Assembly: GCA_024195265.1 (NCBI GenBank)
Contig: JAJLRJ010000009.1
Span: 33,458,637-33,522,636, forward strand
Length of the DNA stretch: 64,000 nucleotides
Direction of reading: 5' to 3'
DNA from: Dendrophyllia cribrosa
Lineage: Eukaryota > Cnidaria > Anthozoa > Scleractinia > Dendrophylliidae
The position numbers and the translations under genes are program-made. This document shows positions 10,240 through 20,209 of the stretch, piece after piece. Every line of letters begins with the position of its first letter. The stretch's first letter is position 1. The notes below the pieces were generated by a model. The model saw only the letters and a list, made by a program, of their open reading frames with translations, was not told where the DNA came from and ran no database searches.

Positions 10240-11442
10240 TTATTCATTTTGGCAGCTTCTGTTTATTTCTTTCCTTAGTGACTTGGCCTTCATCTGTTTT
10301 GCCTTCATCTTATACCGCTGGATTAAATCCTTAGCTAATGAGAATGCACGCACCCTAAGATACAATATTACCATACTTCGCAAGATGTCTTTGCTCACAT
10401 GCCTCTCGGGAACTAACTCAGCATCAGATAAAATGATGGCAGAGTTACATTGTTAAAAGGCACTGTTCCCTAATACTTTCCATAAAATTTTTCAACATTG
10501 CTATTTTTCATATGCCCTTCAAAAAGACTTTTCAAGTTCTTGAATTCCTCACTTCCTTCCTCAAGCACTTCATACTGATAGAGAGATAGCTCACTTCTTA
10601 TGCTTTTTGAAAACACCTTGGCTTCTTTGATTTCTGTATAGCAGTGCTCACTATCTCCATCAGAACACATTAGGTCAGTAACTGAGGAGCTTGGCTGTTC
10701 TGGCTATGCTTTGCAGCACGATGCCTCTCAAGGCCACCTTTCGTTTTATACTTTTTGCCACAGTGGCACACAAGTTCTACAGACTGGACCTATACAAAAT
10801 AGACAACAATTTGAGATTAGTGAGACATAAAAACATAAATAGTTAGGCACAAGAATGTTTACAAAGTCTGATACATGTAGTTATTATCCATGTAGTTCTG
10901 TCACGAATAAACGAAGACCAGCGAACGCATTAACTCACATTTAAACTCTATTTTGAACTTCTTAGCACAATAAATCTGTGTAGTTGTATCATATATCCGT
11001 TTTATATTAAAACTCTTGGTTTATAAATGTCTACAGAACATTTAAACTCGAACAGAACGTAGAGTAAATTGTAGCCTGCTGGTTTGTTTACATCGAGATT
11101 ACAATCGCATTGGCTCGAATTTAAGCTTTATTTTGAACTTATTAGCAGAGTAAATCCGTGTAGTTACATCATATATGCATTCTATCTTAACACTCTTGGT
11201 TTATGAATGTCCAGAGGACATTAAACACAAACAGATCGGCCTAGAATGTAGAGTTTAATTGCAGCGTGCTGGTTTGTTTACAAGAAAATTACACACTTCG
11301 ATTTGTTTGTTTTTTTGCACTTATTTTACTATCAAATGGAATAACTTTTACTTACTTCACTAACAGCAGACACAAACTGTTTTTCCATTGCTTTATCGCC
11401 TTCTAAAAGCTCCAAAATCGTCTCTAAATCGTCACCGAACAT
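10240..11442 (-). pseudogene. Antisense C2H2 zinc-finger gene in the P-like element (degenerate)
   Basis: Exon 1 (11356-11442) reads MFGDDLETILELLEGDKA, then MEKQFVSAVSE, and ends at a GTAAGT donor in phase 0. Exon 2 starts at 10789 after a TATAG acceptor and encodes one C2H2 finger (CHCGKKYKTKGGLERH, with the final His five residues on). The frame then meets a stop after APQLLT (about 10675). The next frame continues as [19 protein letters not shown] to a TAG near 10486. A third stretch (ERHVSKDILRSMV ... YKMKAKQMKAKS) reaches a TAA at 10240-10242. This looks like one gene broken by frameshifts or stops. The role is unknown; its place inside the TIRs suggests cargo or an accessory factor, not host DNA next to the element. 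Confidence 0.6.
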
Positions 11443-11566
11443 GAATAAACCTTCGTCGGCTATGCCGTGATTAAATCTTTTGACAACACGATCTGTGCAG
11501 GGTCAGTGTCACGTGACGTGCATGTTCAACATCAGAGAGCCGCTATTGTTTGGCGCCTTAGAAGTT

Positions 11567-11600
<34 letters not shown>

Positions 11601-12119
11601 ATGGAATTAGAGAAGAGTCTTTGTCACCCACGAAAGTTGCCAATTTAGGACAATAGGGTGATTGTGATGTTAACACAATGGCTATTGTGACGTCAGACTT
11701 TTAGCAAAAAAGTCTCTGCCAGACGTATTAACAACAAAAATGTAGAAAAAACGTGAGGACAAGGTTTTCAAACGAATTTGTAAAAAATTGGCATTTAAGA
11801 TTTTTTGGTAAAAGGACTGTTCATTTTAGAAAGAACGCAATATATTCTAGCGATTGTAAGTGCCTTCGATGCTTATTTGGTGTCTGTGAAATATCGCAGA
11901 CTCTTTGAAGAAATAGAAATGAATTATTACGTTATTCGTTCCAATTTCATATCACGTAATAGCCGAACAGTTTTCTTCGCGTCTCATAGTTACACTTCAT
12001 TAATACGGACAAAAAGACTAATTCCAGCCACTGAAAGTTTCTCAAACGCGCTATATCAAATGCTTGCACGTATGAAGTCACATGCTTCAGTCTACCATGT
12101 GACTTGTGATTGGATTGTA

Positions 12120-12470
12120 GAGCGGTTCGAAAGTAATTCCGCGACTTGCGATTGGCTAAAAAATCTCGCGACAATTTTCCAACCAATCAGAAATAAAATG
12201 TGTTGTCATTGGTTCATTGAATCGTCTGCGTCTGTTGTGATTCGTCAAACTAATAACTTTGGTTTTGGTTTTACGACACTCGATAGCCCATTTCCGAGTT
12301 GCTCTCAGCCTCCTTTTCAAACCGAGGCCAAGTGCAAAACCATTCATATGGATGAGTTTTATTTGCATGTGAAAGAAAACTCATTTACATATGAATGGTT
12401 TCGCAGTTGGCCTCGGGAAAAGGAGGCTAAGAGAAACTCGGAAATGGGCTATTAAAAACCGTTTTTTGTA
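12120..12470. mobile_element. GAGCAGTTTTCAATTG-family MITE (copy 3), split by a palindrome
   Basis: It starts GAGCGGTT with a TA in front, then has AAAAAATCTCGCG, AACCAATCAGAA and TTGGTTTTGGTTTTACGACA as in the copies at 14595, 16115 and 60219. Its right end is separated from its body by the 164-bp palindrome at 12286-12449. Confidence 0.75.
12286..12449. mobile_element. Palindromic MITE inserted at TA inside another MITE
   Basis: The ends GCCCATTTCCGAG / CTCGGAAATGGGC belong to ~70-bp inverted arms that include CAGCCTCCTTTTC and ACCATTCATATG. TA flanks both sides (12284-12285, 12450-12451). Removing one TA plus the palindrome restores the right end of the surrounding MITE. Confidence 0.8.
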
Positions 12471-13504
12471 GTCCTTCACCATTACTCGTCAGTTTGTACT
12501 TTTCTAGCCGTCTCTGAATAACCTCTATTTAATTAACTAGTAGTAATCATAGATTATAGTGCGTCTCCTTATCCCGTGGCACCTCGTCTTGACCTAGTAC
12601 CTTAGTTTCATGAATTAATTCAGCCACTGTTTAAAAGGGATTTGTCGCGAGATAAACGTCGGGCCGACATCAAACAAATTCACGATATCGCCGTGGGATC
12701 GGGCAAAATCCTGCCGTGCTGTGTACTCCGAAAAATCTCAGATTTTTACGACATATAAATGGTATATTTGTCTTGATTTCATTTCGGTTATTTCTCCGAT
12801 TCTGAAATCATACTCCTCAGTACATGTACTAATACCGGAACCGAAAATGAGAAATTTCTGAGAAAAGCCTGAAAAAGTGCTCCCGTGATAAACTTCTTGG
12901 ACACCGACGATTAAGTCACACAACATTCAACGTGAATTTCGCAAGATTTTTCGGATAAAATTACAACTACCAGTTGCAAGTAAGACACAAGACTGTTGAA
13001 TATAATTCCTTTATTAGCTAGACAAATTTTAGTCACAAAATTGCGAAATCTTTAGTCACAAATGCGCCCGATACAGGCGCAATTTCGAGCACTGTAAAGT
13101 TAATCTGCGTTCGCCTGGCGCGGCCGGTCAGCGAATTATTGCTACAAGACATAAGCGAATTGCACCGTACCGTAGAACATCGCGAAGAACGACGTCGGTA
13201 TTTAGGTGAAAGCTTCCCAAATCAGGCAGAGAACCACAGCAAAATCAAGATAGAACATTCAAAACATACCAGAACGGTAGCGAGGAAAATCTGTAACTTC
13301 TTGCTTGATTCCAAAGAGACCCAACAACTTACTTGGTCCGGAGAAGAACCTTCGTCCAATTTTTCCACTGCGTACTTTTACCAGGCATTGAAATATTGAG
13401 CCGTACGATTCCAAAATGGAGAAAATATCCGAAACTAAATCAAGACAAATAGATTATTCACATGTGACATTTCGGAACCCCAGCTCCCCAGGATGATGCC
13501 TGAT

Positions 13505-13730
13505 TTCCACGCGCTGGGAATGCTGGATACTATTGTGACGTTTCAAGATGGCGCCGATTTGGTACCGACACTTTTCTCGATTCGTTCCGCTTAGCCTAGA
13601 CGACGCGCTAAGAATGCTGGATACTGTTGTGACGTTTCAAGATGGCGCAGATTTGGTACCGACACTTTTCTCGATTCGTTCCGCCTAGCCGACAAGATTA
13701 GGAAGCGTCTCCTTCGTCGACGCAATAAGT
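13505..13730. repeat. Direct repeats related to 48.6 kb
   Basis: Two adjacent units share GAATGCTGGATACT, GTGACGTTTCAAGATGGCGC and GGTACCGACACTTTTCTCGA. The same block occurs once at 48630-48740. The 3' end GATTAGGAAGCGTCTCCTTC is also shared, and a related left edge (GTGCGTCTCCTTA) is at about 12560 and 48450. Both regions therefore look like copies of one transposable element. Confidence 0.65.
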
Positions 13731-14000
13731 GTTATGTAAAATATTTATATTTATGGGCGAAAAACTGTATCACATTTTTAAAACTCTTTTAACCGCTTTA
13801 TTCCTTTGGATTTATACTAATTTTTACAGTCTAAAATTTCTTACAGTCTTAAATTTTGCCGTTTGGCACTCTTGGGAGTTCATTAGGGTTAATGGGAATT
13901 ATAACTCTGAGGTTGAAAGCAGAGGTAAGAACCTACGTTCAGTCAATATGTCAGAACGTTCAGTCAGTGTTTTAATTTTTTGTTCAGTTCAGGAATTGAT

Positions 14001-14089
14001 TAGTCTCCCACGCAGCGTTATCTGTCTCGTCACAGGGAGGGGAGGAGCGTCGCGTGACGAGACAAATAACGGCTGCGTGGGGGAGACTA
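14001..14089. mobile_element. 89-bp MITE with perfect 9-bp target duplication
   Basis: The ends TAGTCTCCCACGCAGC and GCTGCGTGGGGGAGACTA are flanked by GGAATTGAT on both sides (13992-14000, 14090-14098). A 9-bp duplication fits a Mutator-type element. The interior is a CGTGACGAGACA-containing palindrome. Confidence 0.85.
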
Positions 14090-14459
14090 GGAATTGATAC
14101 CCTCGGACTTAAAGCCATTCGGAGAGATAAATTGTCCTGCTACTCGTTAACGCTAATCTCTCGGACTAGAAAGTCGTTTGGAGAGATTATTAGCCTTCTG
14201 GTAAGCAACAACCGGAGCGCTAGGAAATGAGCGAGGCCCCGTGAGAGGGTTTCCTTTTAGGGTTGCAGGTTGTATGGTGCCAGCTATAGGTTTGTGAGAA
14301 TCAGTTAAGAAGATTTAGGATGGTTGGCTGGCCGTTATATTTCTATATGAATGGCTGTGTGCGGCCATTATGTTCTGAAAAGAACTTTATTAGCAAGACC
14401 GGTTTCGGAAACTTAAGTGGTTTCCTTCGTCAGTTGTGGAGTGCTCAGTGAGCGAGAGC

Positions 14460-15340
14460 AGATCAGTTGTTTTATCAACTGAATTGATAAGGTAAATTGG
14501 CCACTGTTTAGTTATTCAAAAGGTGACGTTTCGATCGTTAGCCCTTCGTCAGCGCGAATCAAGGAATTGTGCGTTATGTGTGGTTTATATAATAGAGCAG
14601 TTTTTGAGTGTCGCAAAACCAAAACCAAAGTAATTACTCTGACCAATCACAGCAGTCGTAAACAATCCAATGAACCAATCAGAGCTCGAAGCAATTGCAT
14701 GTCGCCGGCGCCAAGCGCGGGAAAAAGCGTGCGAGCAAGTCACGATTGGTTTTGGTTTTACTTCTGATTGGTCGAGAAAGTGGCGCGAGTTTTTTTAGCC
14801 AATCACAAAGCGTAGCAATGCAAAACCAAAGCAATTGTGTAATTACTTTCGATACTCAATTGAAAACTGCTCTAAACGGTGGAATAACGCTATTGGTGGA
14901 AACCGCGTAACGTGAAAAACAAATATAAATTAGATGAATAAAAAGCGTTCGTTGATTCCGTTTAAAAGTGCCGATTTGGAAGGTGAATATTTACTCTAAA
15001 TTTATCCTGCTTTTCGTGTAACCCTGGTGTAGGCAAAGGCGGCAGATTACCATGTGTTCTTTAGAATAATTGGGGAAGTTTAAGAGTCGAGCGATTGGTC
15101 AAGATGCACGCGTCTATCGTGTTTTTTGTTAACGTCTCGTAGATGTTCACGGAAATGGTCGCCCAGTCTCCTCCCTGTTTCGCCAATGTAAATCTTTTTG
15201 CGTAAAGTACATGTTACGTAGCAGATAACATTTGCGGAGGTGCATGTGAATGATCCAGCAATCAGTTTAATGGACCGTTTGGGTCCCGATATTTTGTCGG
15301 AAAGACTATGTTAGCTGTAGTTAGGTTTTCTCCGCAGCTA
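14460..15340 (-). mobile_element. Penelope-like retroelement remnant with GIY-YIG domain
   Basis: The minus strand from about 15315 reads ISGPKRSIKLIAGSFTCTSA, then NVICYVTCTLRKKIYIGE, TGRRLGDHFREHLRDV, with frameshifts and stops beyond. This is the C-terminal GIY-YIG endonuclease region of Penelope-like elements (a 5' truncated copy). The 3' flank holds the motif CTGACGAAGGGCTAACGATC followed by GAAACGTCACC. A GAGCAG-family MITE (14595-14872) interrupts it. The homologous copy at 57655-58511 has no MITE at that point. Confidence 0.75.
14595..14872. mobile_element. GAGCAGTTTTCAATTG-family MITE (copy 1)
   Basis: The TIR pair is GAGCAGTTTT / AATTGAAAACTGCTC with TA flanks. The internal CCAATCA boxes and AATTACTTTCG are shared with the copies at 12120, 16115, 60219 and 61873. 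It is inserted in the 3' region of a Penelope-like remnant. Confidence 0.85.
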
Positions 15341-15775
15341 GCCGTTAATTAACTTTACAGTCATCAAGCAACATCGTAGAAATGTGTTTAAAAGGTTGTT
15401 TCTTTTATTCCCAACAAAAGGTCATTTCATTTAAACAAAAAAAAGCGATTTAATGAGAGTTTTGTTGATCTGAACTTACTCAATACCGCAAACACGGATT
15501 CGCTTCGTTTGGTTATAATGCTGCAATCACGCATTGAATATATGACCCATCTCAACGGCATGTTTAAAATGACGATAAACAAAAACAACAACGTAAACAA
15601 AAACAAAAACAGCAAAAACAACAACAAGAAACAAATCCTAGACTTCAGCAGTAAAACCTAGAAGTCTTAATCAAACAACATCGAAAGATCCTTAATTTAA
15701 TACGAGAAAAAAAAATACAATTCTGCCTCATTCTGAAACCGATACATAAAAGGGTGCGGTCTTTCTTTAAGCTGT

Positions 15776-18147
15776 TCACTTTCCGATGGCTTTGAGTTCG
15801 CGGTCCATCTGGCACATGACGCAGTTGGTACAGAACATCAACAACATGGCGTCATTGCAAAGAGAACCCTGAAAAAAAGTTATAGTTAAGAAAGGAATGA
15901 AATGAATAAGCTGTCTGTGCTAAATACCCCACCACTAACTAATACGTAAACTGCAAAGAGAGCCCTAAAATAAAGGAGTAGTTATTGTAAAAAAAATATC
16001 CCGATAGATTTAGTTCAAAACTGGACAAAAACCTCGATGTTTAATAGCGCGACCGACATCAATTTTACTTATTCCTCCCACAATCAGAGCCAAGTCATAA
16101 CGTAATCAGTATTAGAGCAGTTTTCAATTGACTGTCGAAAGTAATTACACAATTGCTTTGGTTTTGCATTGCTACGCTTTGTGATTGGCTAAAAAATCTC
16201 GCGCCACTTTCTCAACCAATCAGAAGTAAAACCAAAACCAATCGTGACTTGCTCGCACGCGTTTTCCCGCGCTTGGCGCCGGCGACATGTAATTGCTTCG
16301 AGCTCTGATTGGTTCATTGGATTGTTTACGACTGCTGTGATTGGTCAGAGTAATTACTTTGGTTTTGGTTTTACGACACTCAATTGAAAACTGCTCTAAT
16401 TGAGCGTGTTTGGTGTTTGGTCTCGGGTGTGGATAAGTAAAATCAGTTGCTTCGCCACTACTTGCAAGTGGAGAGAATCAGCATAATGCAGGTTGATCAT
16501 TGACGAAAGCTGCCATTGTCGTTACAGGTCAGTGGCAGATCCAGGAGAAATCCATTGCAAGTTACTTATCAATCTTCGTCAGATGATTTATTGTTTTCCC
16601 GCCACGTTTGAACAAAATACCTGGGATTCTTTATTTTGCTAAAAAACATATTTCCGTCGTATTTAGTCGCAGTGACTATTAGTATTTAGAAATAGCGCTG
16701 GAAGTAACCAGGTTTAGCCTTCGTTTTCTGCGCTTCTATTTTAAGAAAAGTCTTCATGTTTTAGATTTGAGTTCAGTGTTATGGTACCTTTTCTATTACG
16801 AACACGTTTTATTTTTTACCTAAAATCAGGTCTATCACCTTAAAGAGACACCTTCCCGGCTGAACTAAGGTGTTTTCATGATTATGGCCAGGAGCTCGCT
16901 TTAAGCTTAATTTATTATCTTGAAATTGGAAGAAACCATCGCCAAAAGTGATAGAAGCTAAGAATTATGAACTAAACAGACAAAATAACGGTTAAGAAAA
17001 GTAAAAAATTCACAAGAATGGCAAGTTTGATTTCTTGACCGCCTGTCGATAAATCAAATTCCATGAACTGTAATCCACTTCAATCCTTGCAATCCTGTAC
17101 TTTATCTCCAAACTACTGCTTTTGTTTTGCTCTATAAAATCTTTTTATCCAACTAAGTTGTATATTTGGTGGCATTTGGCGATATAACGTGGAAATAAGC
17201 GAAATTTTTCTATTTCGGCGGGACAGTGTCCTTTTAAGTTCTCCACAGCAACCTTTTGTTCGACTATTAGCACTTACCTGAATATGCTGCTCAGCTCTGA
17301 GCTTAGCCCTGAGGGTAAATGGCGCGATTTCAGCGCAGCAACAAGCATAGAGGAATCCTTCACCCATACGGCTGGAGATGATGCACAACTGAATGCACGG
17401 ACAGCATAAGCCCATAAGGCCTGTCAACAAAACCAACAAGACACTTACACATAGATCCGCAATGCGTCCGCACAAAAACGGAAGGAAAGTATCCTCGTTT
17501 CTCAAAGAGAAGCGAAACACTTGCATATGGGTTTGATAAACGCAGAAAATTCAACTTATTTTACCCTTTCAAGGCTACCAGAGTCAATTATGGACACATG
17601 TAGTGTAGTTCTAACTTTTTGAGTCTGTAGATGAAATCCTATGGTGTGACCATTCAAATGAAACCTCTTCGGCAGTACTTTTGTATGGTACGATTTGTTT
17701 TTCAATGTTTTATAAAATGAAACCGGTTATTATAGAAAATACAAAATATCAAAAAGGATTAAATACCCGTTATATTCTCAGAGGATAAAATAAGAGAAAT
17801 TGTTAAGAAATAAATAACTATTCATTCCTGAGATAAAAATTGATTAATTTATTTCATCGGAAATGTCTGTTGAAAAATCATGTATGCAAACGAACAATTC
17901 TGCGAATATCATTACGGAAATTAATTCCAATTTGGTATTTTGCATTTTCTATGAGAACGTTTCTGCAATAAGGTGTATATAAATAATAAATAATACTGTT
18001 TACTAAAGCATAATCTTGTAAGACGGATAACTTACAGCTGCCAATATCATCAAAGCAGGCGAACACGCCAGAATTCCAGTCCCTCACAACTTGAGCTTGT
18101 TGGACAACAACAGTTGTTCCTGGCTGGGCTGTCACCACTTGTGCCAT
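15776..18147 (-). CDS. PLAC8 domain protein, paralogue B
   Basis: Exons (minus strand): 18036-18147, 17278-17420, 15776-15868; intron phases 1 and 0; 115 residues. The protein begins MAQVVTAQPGTTVVVQQAQV, then RDWNSGVFACFDDIGS. Exon 2 has CLMGLCCPCIQLCIISSRM and GEGFLYACCCAEIAPF. Exon 3 has GSLCNDAMLLMF, CTNCVMCQMDREL and ends KAIGK. It differs from A at only a few positions and probably arose with it by recent duplication. Intron 2 carries a GAGCAG MITE and a GGGACAC MITE, the latter also present in the same intron of A. A probable 5' leader exon is at about 22676-23095, and a 3' untranslated segment near 15475-15550 resembles that of D. PLAC8-type proteins are Cys-rich and membrane-linked; the function here is unknown. 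Confidence 0.9.
16115..16396. mobile_element. GAGCAGTTTTCAATTG-family MITE (copy 2), PLAC8-B intron 2
   Basis: A full-length copy with intact TIRs and TA flanks. It contains GCCGGCGACATGTAATTGC and TTGGTTTTGGTTTTACGACA. It lies in the opposite orientation to copy 1. Confidence 0.88.
16842..17238. mobile_element. GGGACAC-type MITE, PLAC8-B intron 2
   Basis: The left end is CTTAAAGAGACACCTTCCCG and the right end GCGGGACAGTGTCCTTTTAA. The body matches 4944-5610 in the same orientation relative to the gene. Its right edge is only 40 bp from exon 2. Confidence 0.8.
17566..17775. mobile_element. TTGACTC-family MITE fragment
   Basis: It matches one arm of the palindrome at 18249-18655 (GAGTCAATTATGGACACATG, GAAATCCTATG, GAAACCTCTTCGGCAGTAC). 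It lies just upstream of PLAC8-B exon 2, in intron 1. Confidence 0.65.
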
Positions 18148-18248
18148 TTTAAAATGGAGTCGTTCTTACGAAATCTGCAAGTACTGTGAAAGAAAATCAA
18201 TTGAATGTGAAAGGATTCAGATTAATATGACCTGCCGGCTTTTTGTAT

Positions 18249-18655
18249 AAAACCCTTTCACCCCCAAGAGTGCCAAAAATAAATATTCAAGAAAAATCCC
18301 AGATTTTATTTTGTAAAATATTAAAAAAACAAATGGTACCATGTAAAAGTACTGCTGAAGACGTTTCATTTAAATGGTCACATCATAGGATTTCGTCCAC
18401 AGACTCAAAAGTTAGGACTACATTACACATGTCTCCATAATTGACTCTGGGAGGAAGAGTCAATTATGGAGACATGTATTGTAGTTCTAACTTTTGAGTC
18501 TGTGGACGAAATCCTATGATGTGACCATTTAAATGAAACCTCTTCAGCAGTACTTTTTGCATGGTACAATTTGTTTTTCAATATTTTGCAAAATTAAATT
18601 TGGGATTTTTCTTTAATTTTCTTATTTTTGTAACTCTTGGGAGTGAACGGGTTAA
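18249..18655. mobile_element. Near-perfect palindromic MITE, ~200-bp arms
   Basis: It is centred near 18455, where ATTGACTCTGGGAGGAAGAG joins the arms. Both arms contain ACATGTCTCCATAATTGA, AGGATTTCGTCCACAGACTC and AAATGGTCACATCATAGG. The outer ends are AACCCTTTCACCCCCAAGAG and CTTGGGAGTGAACGGGTTAA. Single-arm relatives lie at 17566, 25640 and 26203. It is just upstream of PLAC8-B exon 1. Confidence 0.8.
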
Positions 18656-19342
18656 GAGACATTTTGAATGCAAGGTGGAAAGTGGGGGCATGAAATAAGG
18701 CAACAGTAAAAAATACAATAAAAAACCATGTCTGACCACCCAAGCAGGTCTGGATAAACGACAAGAAGACAACTACGTATGACGTATGGCGTTCCAGCCC
18801 CTTCGAGAGCTCCGGGTGGAACAGAAGTATAAGCGCGATCGAGAAAAGTAAACGGCCATAAAGAACAGACAATAGTGTACTGTAAACGCTCTATTAAGCC
18901 CCCACATCCCTCCCCCCCCCCCCCCCCCCCAAAAAAAAAAAGTGGAAGACACAGCCACTTAGGTCGGGTTAGAATCGCATTATGTTCTTTATCTCAACGT
19001 TTGCAACTTCTAATTGCCTATGGGACAGTTTTAATACTTTGTTATCAAGCTTTGTTTTCAGTATATTAATGATAGTTTTAGCCTGCGAATACAGCCGCCT
19101 CTCATCGCTCCCGGCCGCAAGAGGCGTTCGCGCGAGAGAGCGTCTGCGATTTACTTTGAGAAATTCCATACTGATGACGAAAATCTGTCCCGCATCAAGA
19201 CAGGAGCGCTGATTGGCCAACTTGATAATTTTACATAATTATGCTTTAAATTATGCAGTGTTGTAACTCAATCGCCAGTTGCGAGGATTAATCTCGTCTG
19301 TCGTTAGAAACTGTACGACTCTGCGTTCAATCTATTTGTCCT

Positions 19343-19561
19343 ATGTTTAATGTTTTGACGTTACAAGCAAGTCAGTTTCAGGCTTTTATAGTTTTATCTG
19401 CGGTGACGAGGTTTTTCTACTTTTGGCAATTTACCGACGGATATGGCAAGTCACTGATATTTCAAACGGCGCCACTCGTGCACGTCTGGATGAATGAACA
19501 TTTATCGGCGATACATACGAGAGAGAAGAATCCCGTAATTGTCATCATCAGTCTGCTTTAA
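19343..19561 (+). pseudogene. RecQ-type helicase N-terminal ATPase fragment
   Basis: The 72-codon frame contains a Walker A-like DGYGKSLIFQTAP at residues 32-44, then NPVIVIISLL, which matches the motif Ia region (usually VIVISPL) of RecQ-like helicases. The helicase body is absent and the frame ends at a stop, so it is a fragment captured inside the TIR element. The Ser after the Walker Lys and the downstream hydrophobic strand support the call. Other superfamily 2 helicases are possible. Confidence 0.5.
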
Positions 19562-19676
19562 GCGGAAAGACTACCTTTAGACTCATGGCACCGCAATGGC
19601 CGGGGTCGAAAATGGCAGTTTCTTTCGCCAATATTTTCACGGCAAAGATGGAAACAGAAATAATATAAAACCACTG

Positions 19677-19855
19677 CGCGCAAGGAAATGTTATCCTTTG
19701 TAACACAATACAAGGTCATACAACCCTGTGTGCCTACATCCTCATGGACAAATGAATCACAATCTTTGCTCAGACGGATCTATAAAGAACCTTCACTTGT
19801 TTCATACAAAAGGGGTAGATCTTTAAAAGACATATTGATCAGGGCTAAACTGTAA
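19677..19855 (+). pseudogene. Retroelement ORF fragment (Penelope/LINE C-terminal type)
   Basis: The frame reads ARKEMLSFVTQYKVIQPCV, then RRIYKEPSLVSYKRGRSLKD and ILIRAKL-stop (TAA 19853-19855). The PLVSYKRGRSLKD-ILIRAKL pattern precedes the Cys/His segment in Penelope-like and related ORFs. It sits inside the TIR element, so retroelement sequence was captured or nested there. Confidence 0.45.
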
Positions 19856-20209
19856 AAATCAAACTACACTTAAAACCCAGTGAACAAAGGTCACAACAAA
19901 CACGCCAGGAACTAGTTGGATTTGTGATGGGCCTGTCAACACCTTTCATTTCATTTGGTTTCACCGCATGCACATTATTATAATTATACGAGATTAGCGA
20001 CGGGTGATTTACGTCATCAGTATGGAATTTCTCAAAGTAAATCGCAGACGCTCCCTCGCGCGAACGCCCCTAGCGGCCGGGAGCGATGAGAGGCGGCTTT
20101 ATTCGCAGGCTATAATAGTTTTTGACTTGCATATCTCACTATACGTTCCTAGAACAACAAGCCCATCTTCAAGTTTTAAGGTTACCGTGTACCTTCAGAT
20201 CGACCATTT

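Larger units (their letters stand above)
7655..11603. mobile_element. P-element-like DNA transposon (defective)
   Basis: The 3,949-bp element has perfect 43-bp TIRs starting CATAGTTAATAGAGGGGACT (7655-7697 and 11561-11603), flanked by a perfect 7-bp duplication GAATTAG (7648-7654, 11604-11610). A subterminal inverted block GTCACGTGAYAYTGACCCTG (7731-7754 / 11494-11517) is a likely transposase binding site. It carries a THAP transposase gene on the plus strand (7888-9313, inactive) and a zinc-finger gene on the minus strand (10240-11442). CA-start TIRs, a 7-8 bp duplication and a THAP DNA-binding domain fit the P superfamily. The perfect TIRs and duplication suggest a recent insertion. Confidence 0.88.
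19080..20111. mobile_element. Mutator-like element with ~100-bp TIRs
   Basis: The TIRs start AGCCTGCGAATACAGCCGCC (left) and AGCCTGCGAATAAAGCCGCC (right, inverted). They match for about 100 bp with four or five differences. The flanks ATGATAGTTTT (19069-19079) and ATAATAGTTTT (20112-20122) form an 11-bp duplication with one mismatch, as in Mutator-type elements. Inside are a RecQ-type helicase fragment and a retroelement-like fragment. Confidence 0.75.

Noticed and set aside
11805..12455. 216-codon plus-strand frame
   Set aside because: Most of it crosses a MITE and a palindrome nested in that MITE; the peptide is the translation of palindromic DNA.
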